64,000 nt of DNA from contig JAAHFU020000002.1 in assembly GCA_010672825.2 (NCBI GenBank), positions 186,001 to 250,000 of the forward strand. Direction: 5' to 3'. The position numbers and the translations under genes are program-made. The DNA comes from Leptolyngbya sp. SIO1E4. Its GTDB lineage: Bacteria > Cyanobacteriota > Cyanobacteriia > Phormidesmidales > Phormidesmidaceae. Below, piece after piece: positions 39,101 through 47,100 of the stretch (its first letter is position 1; each line of letters begins with the position of its first letter). The notes below the pieces were generated by a model. It did not search any database. It was given only the letters and a program-made list of their open reading frames with translations, and had not been told where the DNA came from.

Positions 39101-39392
39101 CGCTCTGGGCCAAGTCTGGAAACTCATCCAGCGGCGAGGGCAATAGCAGCGTTTCAGGATCCAAGAATTCTAGTGCTGCCGCAGGCGTTTGAATCTCTCG
39201 ATTGAGTAAAACCTGAGCGAGTAACGGGGACAACCCAATGTTTTGGGCCAACCACTGGGCTTCCCCTTTTAGGGCAGGGTGAATGAACCACCGCTGATCT
39301 GGCATGGAAAGCGAGGTGTCTGAGCGGTTCTTCGTTGCTGGAACCTGCTTGGGCTTGCTTTGTGCCGGGTCACTCGCCAACGGCCTTACCAC
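36177..39392 (-). CDS. recJ: RecJ single-strand exonuclease with a ~470-residue C-terminal extension
   Basis: RecJ degrades single-stranded DNA 5' to 3' in recombination and mismatch repair. The DHH phosphoesterase core is intact: DYDADG at 116-121, VDNGIAA, DHH at 196-198, and the late GGHKAAGGFSF of the DHHA1 part. Standard RecJ ends near residue 600. Here a Pro/Ser-rich linker (about 605-700) follows, then a domain with YLCIPGEAARPVDVSEAYYF, a Gln/Glu-rich coiled coil (about 800-880) and a helical C-terminal domain with R1032-NLSA-H1037, an Rx4H pattern like HEPN domains. The start is GTG; an ATG 87 bases inside (MPDQRWFIHP) is equally possible. It is convergent with tRNA-Ser. Confidence 0.92.
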   Translation of the reverse strand: MVRPLASDPAQSKPKQVPATKNRSDTSLSMPDQRWFIHPALKGEAQWLAQNIGLSPLLAQVLLNREIQTPAAALEFLDPETLLLPSPLDEFPDLAQSVELLVQAIELQEKIAICGDYDADGMTSTALLMRALRFLGANVDYAIPSRMQEGYGINNRIVEEFYAEGVSLILTVDNGIAAVEPIAYARELGLTVIVTDHHDIPPEIPPAHAILNPKLIAEESPYCGVAGVGVAYILAICLAQALGQTQDLTAPLLELFTLGTIADLAPLTGVNRRWVRRGLKLLPKSRIIGVQALIQVAGLGEQDKALKPEDIGFRLGPRINAVGRISDPQIVIEMLTTDDVGIALERAMQCEQANQTRREMCDRIEAEAIAWCEAQQQTGGVDLQRDRVLLIVQPDWHHGVIGIVASRLVERYGVPVFIATYEDDAQKEIRGSARGIPEFNVFDALQSCHDLLPKFGGHKAAGGFSFPAKHLRQVKSRLVNFANLTLQPEHLKPLVTVDVRASLADLTYDLHDQIDALHPCGIDNPDPIFWTPNVRVVEQRSIGKTKAHLKLAVSEEEGSPVEAIAWRWGAYCPLPNHLDIAYKLKLNEWQGNTTVQLELVGVRPSTQVTPPRSQVRTAPARTAIASTLKLPFETSPPPTSQPQSAPPLPEPSQSPESEASSEPQLPAPPASSEADAAYTTAPIPAPDASLLPAPLTQADFFYSRRRYLARIFTKGNSRELQIHNPEGQILVVLLPERQGYLCIPGEAARPVDVSEAYYFNLIRAGLGALELRQKSHLLIEKDELLSEKDQHIATLTQQVRLLEAKLGQLSSAQQKQFQVLQAEVKVQETAIQSQEAHIATLQEQMSQPAPTLDPKAIKQQVRAAVGDTVWFCLQTQSQKDLYAAYKHAALSTTQGTDARFADYSEAGLRLGFVTEREVIQPLFEDLYSFLIHNGGPELGGIQFDPGRQYTLGMAAPLIADQWQSVRSQALKSTTYPGDQEIYFTARAKQPLSLGDRALLEEFFEQWEHPMGQWFSNHPEAVASTLDQISKFRNLSAHATSPLYVWTFDLMREQVVGSEHQRGLFQHIYGTG

Positions 39393-39509
39393 ATTCTTGC
39401 TAAACTAGATCGCTTGCACTACTATATCGTTTCTTCACAAAAGTGGATGGCTGGATTTATCCGGGGATTGGCCGCATCAATCAGGGGGCAATCATGGGGG
39501 CTGGGCTGC

Positions 39510-39851
39510 TTAAAAAGCGCCTTTTAGAGATTCACGCAGCGCAAAAGCATTCTCGTCATCAACGCTGGAAACCATGATCATGACAGTGGTGGTGTCAGCG
39601 TCTTCTAAGCAGACAAAAACGGCGGTGGCATTTTCAGTGGTTCCAGAAATGCTGTTACCCTCAACTTGAATGTTTTCTAATTCTTGGGTGTTTAAGGCGG
39701 TGGTTGCCCGATCAATACACCCGACTGTGTCGGTATTGATGGATCGCCAAGAATAATAAAGCCCAGGTGCTTGGGCCTCGGCGGGGCTGACCCCCACGAA
39801 AAGACTGGCACTCACCACAGCGGCTGACCAGAAACGAGACAAGGTGACCAT
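39510..39851 (-). CDS. Small secreted protein of unknown function
   Basis: The ATG chosen has AAGGAG seven bases upstream and gives a clear signal peptide (basic start, hydrophobic AAVVSASLFVGV, cut near AEAQA); the frame extends 16 codons more to another ATG. The mature ~90 residues hold two Cys (GCIDRATT and FVCLED), probably a disulfide. Similar small periplasmic proteins occur in cyanobacteria, but I know no function. Confidence 0.6.
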   Translation of the reverse strand: MVTLSRFWSAAVVSASLFVGVSPAEAQAPGLYYSWRSINTDTVGCIDRATTALNTQELENIQVEGNSISGTTENATAVFVCLEDADTTTVMIMVSSVDDENAFALRESLKGAF

Positions 39852-40139
39852 TCGTTGCTCCTTAGAAACTGCAGTAGATAGCAAGACAGTCCAGAACACT
39901 ATAGGGGTAATTCTCTGAGAATTCCTATTCTTACAGAGCGTTTCCCTGGTAAAGACGGTGGGTGTTTCTTGTATATGGATACTTGCTTGTATACGGATAC
40001 TTGCTCTATAGACGTTTATTTATGAAGGGGAGTTCTGCCGTTGCCTCGTCTTTGCGATAAAAAACAAAGTTAGAAGTAAAGTTCTCTAATAAAAGGGCAA
40101 GCTATGCTGAATAACGTCGAACGGAGGGGGTAGGGCATT

Positions 40140-40952
40140 ATGCAAAGACTCATGCAAAAGGTTTACTTAGGGGTGGCCCTAAGTTGCTTGGTGGCTGCGA
40201 TCGCGGCCTGTAACACGGCCTCGGAAACTGCTGAAGAGCCCGCTAACCCCGCTGATGGCACTGTAGAACAACCGGCTACCCCTTCGGAAACGACGGCTCA
40301 ACCTCAAACGACTGAACCTGGCGAGACCTCTGAACCCTCTGAGCCTTCTGAAACAACCCCTTCTACACCCACCTCAGACACCCCGACTGCCCAATCGACG
40401 ACGACGCCTGTCCCTCCGCTCCCAGCTGAGTGCTCTAACCCGCAGACTCAAACCGACATGAACCGCTGCACCCAAGCGGAATATGCGCAGGCTGATGCCA
40501 AGCTCAACAATGCTTATCAGGCTTTAAAGGGTGGGGTTGGCGGTCAACAGGAAGAGCAACTGATCTCGGCAGAACAAGCTTGGCTGACCTATCGAGATGC
40601 CTACTGCGACTTTGTGCAGTCACAGTATGCAGGGGGTTCAATTCAACCCACGGTGTATTACGGGTGTTTAACCCAACTGACCAGCGATCGCACTGCTGAG
40701 TTAGAGCAGACTAAGCAGGCTTCCATGAGTTATGAAGCAGCAGATCAGGCCCTAAATGCGGTGTACCAAGACCTGCAAGGCTACCTGTCTCCTGAAGAGC
40801 AAGAAATGCTGACAGATGCTCAACTCGCGTGGATTGATTATCGCGATTTACATTGTGCCTTTGAAGGGGGAGACACCAATACCTGCCTAGCCCAAGTGAC
40901 CGAAACCCGGGTTGGGCAACTGCAAGAACAACTCGATACGCGTTCCTTGTAG
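40140..40952 (+). CDS. Lipoprotein with two LprI-like (DUF1311) modules
   Basis: A signal peptide with lipobox AIAAC is followed by a ~75-residue Thr/Pro/Ser/Glu linker. Two LprI-like modules follow: the first has CSNPQTQTDMNRCTQAEY, AEQAWLTYRDAYCDF and a later Cys; the second has YQDLQGYLSPEEQ, AQLAWIDYRDLHCAF and CLAQVTETR. LprI-type proteins inhibit lysozymes in some bacteria. The window's own lysozyme-like gene is far away, so no pairing is claimed. It should be lipid-anchored in the periplasm. Confidence 0.8.
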   Translation: MQRLMQKVYLGVALSCLVAAIAACNTASETAEEPANPADGTVEQPATPSETTAQPQTTEPGETSEPSEPSETTPSTPTSDTPTAQSTTTPVPPLPAECSNPQTQTDMNRCTQAEYAQADAKLNNAYQALKGGVGGQQEEQLISAEQAWLTYRDAYCDFVQSQYAGGSIQPTVYYGCLTQLTSDRTAELEQTKQASMSYEAADQALNAVYQDLQGYLSPEEQEMLTDAQLAWIDYRDLHCAFEGGDTNTCLAQVTETRVGQLQEQLDTRSL

Positions 40953-41090
40953 GGCGGGGAGGGTGTTGTTAGTGTTAGGAGGGTCGAATCAAATGCAGGA
41001 TGAGAGGTCTAGCCTGCCTCTATCACTCTGATAAACAACTGCGAGCCCAGGACGTTAGCTTTGCCTTACACCCTTGCCTGGACTGTTGTC

Positions 41091-41861
41091 ATGAAAAGAC
41101 TGGTTACGGCGTCAATTTTTAGCATTTGTTTTTTGTCTGCCTGTCGCACTCCCCTATTAGAGCGGTTCACGCCAGAAGAACAGCCGCCAGCAGGCGTACA
41201 ACAATCTGCCATGGCGTTTCGAGTAGCGGTTAACAATGCGATGGCGGCCGCCGAGCAGGTGCAAACGGCAAACGCGGCTGATGAATGGCATCGTGTGGCA
41301 GAACTATGGCAATCCGCGATCGACCTGATGCAGGCAGTGGCTGACTCTAGCCCCCATTATGAAGTGGCGCAGCAGAAGATTATTGAATATGGTGAGTATG
41401 CCGAATATGCGCTATCTCAAGCTGAGCAAGCTGGCTTTATCGAGTTTGTAGCGCTGGTTAGAGCAGAAGCCACCAGCAAGGCCCGGAGATATCGAGAAAC
41501 TCACACAAGCTTATTTGGTGATTGCACCAATAATTGCGGTCTTCAAAACATTGAAGTGACTGATGATGCCATCCGCATATTTTTTCGTCCTGTGCCGAAT
41601 CACATCGCGACAATCGGGCCTGATAATCCAAAGTTAACGAAAGAAATTTTAGACTTTGCGAGCCCTTTCAGGGTGCTGATTGGGGCACCGCCTGATCCAG
41701 AAAATGCGCCTCAGAACTTACTGGCCTGTGCACTCGAGTTACCCCATAAGGACAAAGTGTCTATTTATGGCATCGACAATCAAAACAACGTTATTGCTGT
41801 TTGGCAACCTTGCCTGGGTAATCAATACGACAACACCCTAGTCGGCCTGGAATTCAACTAA
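41091..41861 (+). CDS. Lipoprotein of unknown function
   Basis: The chosen ATG gives a short signal with lipobox LSAC (MKRLVTASIFSICFLSAC); a TTG 30 bases earlier is in frame but spoils the signal. The first half of the mature part is helical (NAMAAAEQVQTANAADEW and HYEVAQQKIIEYGEYAEYAL), resembling a single TPR-like unit. The second half, after residue 130, is beta rich with two Cys (GDCTNNCGLQ) and ends in a NNVIAVWQPCLG strand. I do not recognise a family. It lies 138 bases after the LprI-like gene on the same strand. Confidence 0.65.
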   Translation: MKRLVTASIFSICFLSACRTPLLERFTPEEQPPAGVQQSAMAFRVAVNNAMAAAEQVQTANAADEWHRVAELWQSAIDLMQAVADSSPHYEVAQQKIIEYGEYAEYALSQAEQAGFIEFVALVRAEATSKARRYRETHTSLFGDCTNNCGLQNIEVTDDAIRIFFRPVPNHIATIGPDNPKLTKEILDFASPFRVLIGAPPDPENAPQNLLACALELPHKDKVSIYGIDNQNNVIAVWQPCLGNQYDNTLVGLEFN

Positions 41862-41965
41862 AGATGCTGTCCTGACATTTGTTGCAAAAGTGACCATCAG
41901 GATTCGGGATGAGCATTAATAGCAATCAAAATATCTTTTACCCCGATGTCATGCCGGTGCAATCG

Positions 41966-42136
41966 TTAATGGGAGACTGTATAGATCAGTTGGGCCATAA
42001 CCCCCTGTTTTGAGGTGAGTTGATACTCACTGTAATCTGCTAGATCATCCATTCCTATAGATGTCAGGATGACTTCTGCTGTAAGCCAAATAGCGGATTG
42101 TAAAAAAAGTCGCTTCCATCGAATGTTCACGTTCAT
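41966..42136 (-). CDS. Small conserved-looking cyanobacterial protein
   Basis: The 56 residues read as a basic start, a hydrophobic helix (LFLQSAIWLTAEVILTSIG) and a DDLADYSEYQL segment, a pattern I recall from short cyanobacterial proteins of unknown function. The start is uncertain: GGAGG lies only two bases before this ATG, and the frame opens further to a TTG placed four bases after the 2TM gene stop. It is likely co-transcribed with that gene. Confidence 0.5.
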   Translation of the reverse strand: MNVNIRWKRLFLQSAIWLTAEVILTSIGMDDLADYSEYQLTSKQGVMAQLIYTVSH

Positions 42137-42209
42137 CACCTCCACCGTAGGAGACGCATTGACGGTCTCTTTGAGCGTCGTACCTCTTCTGTAAAAGGCA
42201 TACAAGTCG

Positions 42210-42686
42210 TCAGGTGGGTTTCCGGATATTGATGTCTGACTTCAATTCTGATTTCAATTGAGTGGCTGTTTCCCTTTTAGACGAGGGATTGCACTGATCA
42301 AAACAAACCCCCAGTCCCCAGCCTATGACTGGAAAGACGGCCCATGTCACCGTGCCAGCTGTCGCGATGTTGATGCCGATCAGCAAAACGCTGCCAAACC
42401 CATATTGAAGCCACTGTTGACGCTGGTGACGCTTGCGTTTTTGTTGCTTCCGCGCCTGTTTTTCAAGGATTGCCTGGTGCGATCTCCAATCGTGTTCTGC
42501 GACTGCCAAAACCTGAGGGTCAATGTTGAGTTCTACCGCCATTTCTTGCAGCTGCTGTGGAGAGTAGGTTTCTGCAGACTGAAACTCTAGGGCACGGCTC
42601 AGGATAGCCTGCACTGCTTCAGGAGAATAGTGGTTGTTACCGGAAGCCAAATCGTTTTGAGACGTAGGAGGTGTGCGTTCAGCCAT
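42210..42686 (-). CDS. 2TM domain protein
   Basis: The C-terminal half has two hydrophobic segments (YGFGSVLLIGINIATAG and TVTWAVFPVIGWGLGVCF) flanked by basic residues, the 2TM domain layout. The N-terminal half is helical and holds a pattern (YSPEAVQAILSRALEFQ, then YSPQQLQEMAVELNI) seen in related cyanobacterial proteins. I choose the ATG with GAGGT seven bases before it over two earlier in-frame starts. Function unknown; perhaps a membrane-associated regulator. Confidence 0.7.
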   Translation of the reverse strand: MAERTPPTSQNDLASGNNHYSPEAVQAILSRALEFQSAETYSPQQLQEMAVELNIDPQVLAVAEHDWRSHQAILEKQARKQQKRKRHQRQQWLQYGFGSVLLIGINIATAGTVTWAVFPVIGWGLGVCFDQCNPSSKRETATQLKSELKSDINIRKPT

Positions 42687-42870
42687 GACAAGACCTCGAC
42701 CCATATTCAACTTGTTGTATATATTCTATAGTCTTCTATGAGAATATGCAACGATATGCATTTGAATTATAGCCATTCATTTCTGCCTTTGTGCTTAAGA
42801 ACGCTGAGGCTTGATAGGAACCGTTACTACAATGAGCCGTGAAACACTCAGCTACCGTGAGGCCAGCAAT

Positions 42871-44043
42871 ATGGCACAAAGTTTGTTAGAGCAACTGCGT
42901 GAAATGACCGTTGTGGTTGCCGACACGGGGGATTTGCAAGCGATCGAGCAATTCACGCCGCAAGATGCCACGACCAATCCTTCTCTGATTACTGCGGCAG
43001 CTCAGATGCCCCAGTATCACAGCATTGTGGATGAGACATTACTCAAGGCAAAACATGAGGCAGGCTCTGAGGTTTCAGATCAGGCTGTGGCGAACCTGGC
43101 CTTTAAACGATTGGCGGTGGCGTTTGGGCTCAAGATTTTAGAAATTGTGCCCGGTCGCGTTTCTACAGAAGTGGATGCCCGGCTTTCTTACGACACCGAG
43201 GCAACCATCGCAACCGCCCGCGACCTGATTGCCCAATATGAAGCGGCAGGCATGAGTCGCGATCGCGTCCTCATCAAAATTGCCTCCACTTGGGAAGGGA
43301 TCAAAGCCGCTGAAGTCCTTGAAAAAGAAGGGATTCACTGCAACCTGACCCTGCTATTTGGGTTACACCAGGCGATCGCCTGTGCTGAAGCTGGGGTCAC
43401 CCTCATCTCTCCTTTTGTAGGCCGCATTCTCGATTGGTACAAAAAAGAGACTGGCAAAGACTATCTCCCGGCTGAAGACCCCGGCGTGGAGTCTGTTACC
43501 ACGGTCTACAACTATTACAAAAAGTTCGGCTACACCACTGAAGTTATGGGTGCTAGCTTCCGCAACATTGGCGAAATCCGCGAACTTGCAGGCTCCGATT
43601 TGCTGACCATTTCTCCTAAGCTGCTGGCTCAACTTCAAGCATTGGAAGAACCCTTGGAGCGTAAACTCGACCCGTCTAAGGCTGCCACGATGGACATCGA
43701 AAAGATCACGATGGATAAGGCCACCTTCGATCGCATGCATCAAGAAAACCGCATGGCTTCTGAAAAGCTAGATGAAGGGATTAAGGGCTTCAGCAAGGCG
43801 CTTGAAACGCTAGAGCAGCTATTAGCCGAACGCCTGGCTAAGTTAAGCGCTGGCGAAGAGCTTGTAAATCATGCCGCTGAAGATCTCTTTAGCGCTTACG
43901 ATTTGGACGGCGATGGCTTCATCACCCGTGAAGAATGGCTCGGTACCGATGCTGTCTTTGATGCGCTGGATATTGACCACGACGGTAAGGTCACTGTAGA
44001 AGAGATGAACACCGGACTGGGCGGTGCTTACCAACTGGTTTAA
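42871..44043 (+). CDS. tal: Transaldolase with two C-terminal EF-hands
   Basis: Transaldolase moves a dihydroxyacetone unit between sugar phosphates in the pentose phosphate pathway. DATTNPSLI and [20 protein letters not shown] (with the Schiff-base Lys) are the family's markers. After about residue 325, the tail has two EF-hand loops, [12 protein letters not shown] and [12 protein letters not shown], with all Asp/Glu ligands in place, so calcium control is possible. Cyanobacterial transaldolases of ~390 residues with this tail are known. I start it at the ATG that gives the usual [18 protein letters not shown]; two earlier in-frame starts exist. Confidence 0.95.
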   Translation: MAQSLLEQLREMTVVVADTGDLQAIEQFTPQDATTNPSLITAAAQMPQYHSIVDETLLKAKHEAGSEVSDQAVANLAFKRLAVAFGLKILEIVPGRVSTEVDARLSYDTEATIATARDLIAQYEAAGMSRDRVLIKIASTWEGIKAAEVLEKEGIHCNLTLLFGLHQAIACAEAGVTLISPFVGRILDWYKKETGKDYLPAEDPGVESVTTVYNYYKKFGYTTEVMGASFRNIGEIRELAGSDLLTISPKLLAQLQALEEPLERKLDPSKAATMDIEKITMDKATFDRMHQENRMASEKLDEGIKGFSKALETLEQLLAERLAKLSAGEELVNHAAEDLFSAYDLDGDGFITREEWLGTDAVFDALDIDHDGKVTVEEMNTGLGGAYQLV

Positions 44044-44193
44044 TGCCCTCAGCAGAAATCAGGTTTCTGATGCGGTGAGGCAAAAGGTTGGGATCTCCTG
44101 GGTCAAGAAACCTGGTTTCAGAAATACCATTCCCTCAATCAGTAGAGGAGCGGTGGTGTCCTGGATGGTCAGACGTTGAGGTATCCTATCCAG

Positions 44194-47100
44194 TTACATC
44201 ACAATGGGGGCAAGCGAAATGAACTCCTGGCAAATGGCTTTTTGGGCCTCAGTTGCATTGCCATAGCGCAGATAATCTTGCTGCCAGGTGCAAGCCTTAG
44301 CCATCAACGTTTCGAGGTCGTCCAAGTCATTTAAGTCAAAGTCCCATAGCTTGACGGTGCCATCATAGCTGGCAGAAGCCACGACATAGCTTGCCTCCTC
44401 GGCTGTCTGCACCGGCAAAAAAGTGATGCCTGAGACCAAACTCTTATGACCTCTGAGCGTTTGGCGTTCCTGGCCACTGTGGGTATCCCATAGCTTCACC
44501 GTGGCATCATAGCTGGCAGAGGCCAGGATAGCCCCATCCGGTGAGAAACTCACGCTACTGACCTCATTCTCATGACCTGTGAGGGTTTGACGTTCTTGGC
44601 CACTGTGGGTGTCCCATAGTTTCACGGTGCCATCGCTGCTAGCAGAGGCCAGGATAGCCCCATCGGGAGAAAAACTGACGCTGCGAACTAAGGTTGCGTG
44701 ACCTGCAAGGGTTTGACGTTCCTGGCCGCTGTGGGTGTCCCATAGTTTCACGGTGCCATCGCTGCTAGCAGAGGCCAGGATAGATCCATCGGGAGAAAAA
44801 CTGACGCCATTGACCGAATCTCCGTGACCTGCGAGGGTTTGGCGTTCTTGTCCACTATTGGCGTCCCATAGCTTCACGGTGCTGTCATTGCTGGCGGTGG
44901 CCAGGAGGGTGCTATCGGGAGAAAAACTCACGCTCCACACCGAATCTCCATGGCCTGTGAGGGTCTGGCGTGCTTGCCCATCGTCAGCGTTCCACAGTTT
45001 TACTGTGCCATTGTTACTGACGGAAGCCAGGGTGCTGCCATCAGGTGAAAAGCTGACGCTAGTGACCCAGTGTTTATGACCTTGGACGGTTTGACGTTCT
45101 TGCCCGCTGCGGGTATCCCATAGTTTCAGGGTGCCATCGCTGATGGCAGAAGCCAGGATAGATCCATCGGGAGAAAAACTGACGCTATTGACCAAGCCTC
45201 CATGACCTTCAAGGGTTTGGCGTTCTTGGCCGCTGTGGACATCCCACAGTTTGACGGTGCCATCATGGCTGGCGCTAGCCAGGGTCGTGCCATCACTTGA
45301 AAAACTTGCGCTCCAGACCCAATTTTCATGGCTCTTGAGGGTTTGGAGCCTTTGTCTACTGCTAACATCCCAAAGCTGCACTGTGCGATCGTCGCTGGTA
45401 GTTACCAGAGTGGTGCCATCGGGGGAAAAACTCACACTCCGAACCACATTCTCATGGCCTTCGAAGATATGGATCTGCTGCCCACTGCTAGCGTCCCATA
45501 GCTTGACAGTGCCGTCATGGCTGGCAGTGGCCAGGGTAGTGCCATTCGGTGAAAACCTGACACTATTCACAGAAACCCGATGACCTTCAAAGGCATGGAT
45601 CTGCTGGCCACTGCTAGTGTCCCATAGCTTGACGATGCCATCATTGCTGGCGGTGGCCAGAGCCATACCATCGGGGGAAAAACTGACACCCCAGACCGAG
45701 TCGTTGTGACCTTGCAGGGTTTTATGTTCTTGGCCAGTGTTGGCATCCCATAGCTTGACGGTGCCGTCACCGCTAGCGGTAGCCAGGATGGCGCCATCGG
45801 GGGAAAACTCCACTCTCGTGAACCAGTTGCCATGACCTTGAAGGGTTTGCAACTCCTGGCCACTGCTGACGTCCCATAGCTTTACCTGGTCATCACCACC
45901 AGCGGTGGCCAGGATAGACCCATCGGGAGAGAAACTGACGCCCGAGACCCAGTTGCCATGACCTTGAAGGGTTTGTAACTCCTGACCAGTGTTGGCATCC
46001 CATAGTTTCACCGTGCTATCGCGACTGGCAGTGGCAAGGGTGCTGCCATCGGGTGAGAAGCTTAAGCCATAGATCCAGTCCCCATGGCCTTTGAGGGTGT
46101 TGCGCACGACAAACCCCTCCAAATAATAAACTTCCTGCAAGACAGAGGTTGCTCGCAACTGAGTCACGGCGTCTAGGTGGTTATGTTCATCTTCAGGCAG
46201 GTGTCTGATCTTCTGTCCGAGTTCTAGAGCTTTCCAAAGCGCTTGGTTGTTCTGGTCTGAGGCCATCAGGTTTTCGACTGCAAGGGCCTGAGCCTGAATC
46301 TCAGCATTCAAGACTTGAGCTTGGGCTTGGGCAATTCTCTTTTGGGCAAACCAAGCAGCACCCCCAGCCGCGAGCCCTCCTATGACGATGGCCCCGGCTA
46401 CTAACCGTTTGGCCCGTACAACTGCTTTCTGGAGAATGTGGGTTGCCTGCCGATTAGCCTCTTCTACCGTGCGACTGGTGCTTACAAATTCTTGTTGCAG
46501 CTTAGTCGCTTGCGGCTCCTTTGCTTGACTCTGCTTCAGCCAGGTTTCGACTTGATCCAGCTCATCTCCCCGTAGTAGTAGGCTCTCTTTTCGACCACTG
46601 TGATCCCATTCGATCGCCCGCTGCAAATATCGCGTATGGGCCTGTAGATGCCCACGATCGGTATCCAGGGTGCTCAGCAGCCTTTGAAGGGGGGCTGTAA
46701 ACTCTCCCTCGTAGGCATGAAAGTCAATCCATTGAATCTTGGCTAACTCTGGGTGCTGGGCCAGGTCTGTCTGCTCCACAGGGTGATGCAGCACCGTGAC
46801 GATACGCTTATTCAAACTCGCCGCGTATCCCACTTCATCAGCACAGTATTGCGACTGAATAGAGGCTGGCGAAATGATAAATAGGAAATGATTGGCGGCT
46901 TCAATGCCCTTATAAATCTCTTGTTGAAAGTCAGCTCCAGAGGCAATGCTCTCTTGATCGAACCAGGTGCGTTTGCCTTGCCGTTGCAGTGCGTCATTGA
47001 GCTTGCGGGCAAATCCTGAGTTGCTTCGGGAGTAGGAGATGAAAACATCTCGCGCAATTCCAGGGGGTTGGCGATCGCTAGCGGTAATAAATTCGATTTG

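Noticed and set aside
44053-44119. Short palindromes CAGAAATCAGGTTTCTG and GAAACCTGGTTTC after the transaldolase gene
   Set aside because: Related short hairpins are common in cyanobacterial intergenic DNA. They have no T-tract, so I do not call a terminator.
44330-46089. Regular ~126-bp repeats that might suggest a repeat array or CRISPR-like locus
   Set aside because: The units are continuous in frame and encode WD40 blades; there are no spacers. No CRISPR array was seen elsewhere in the window.
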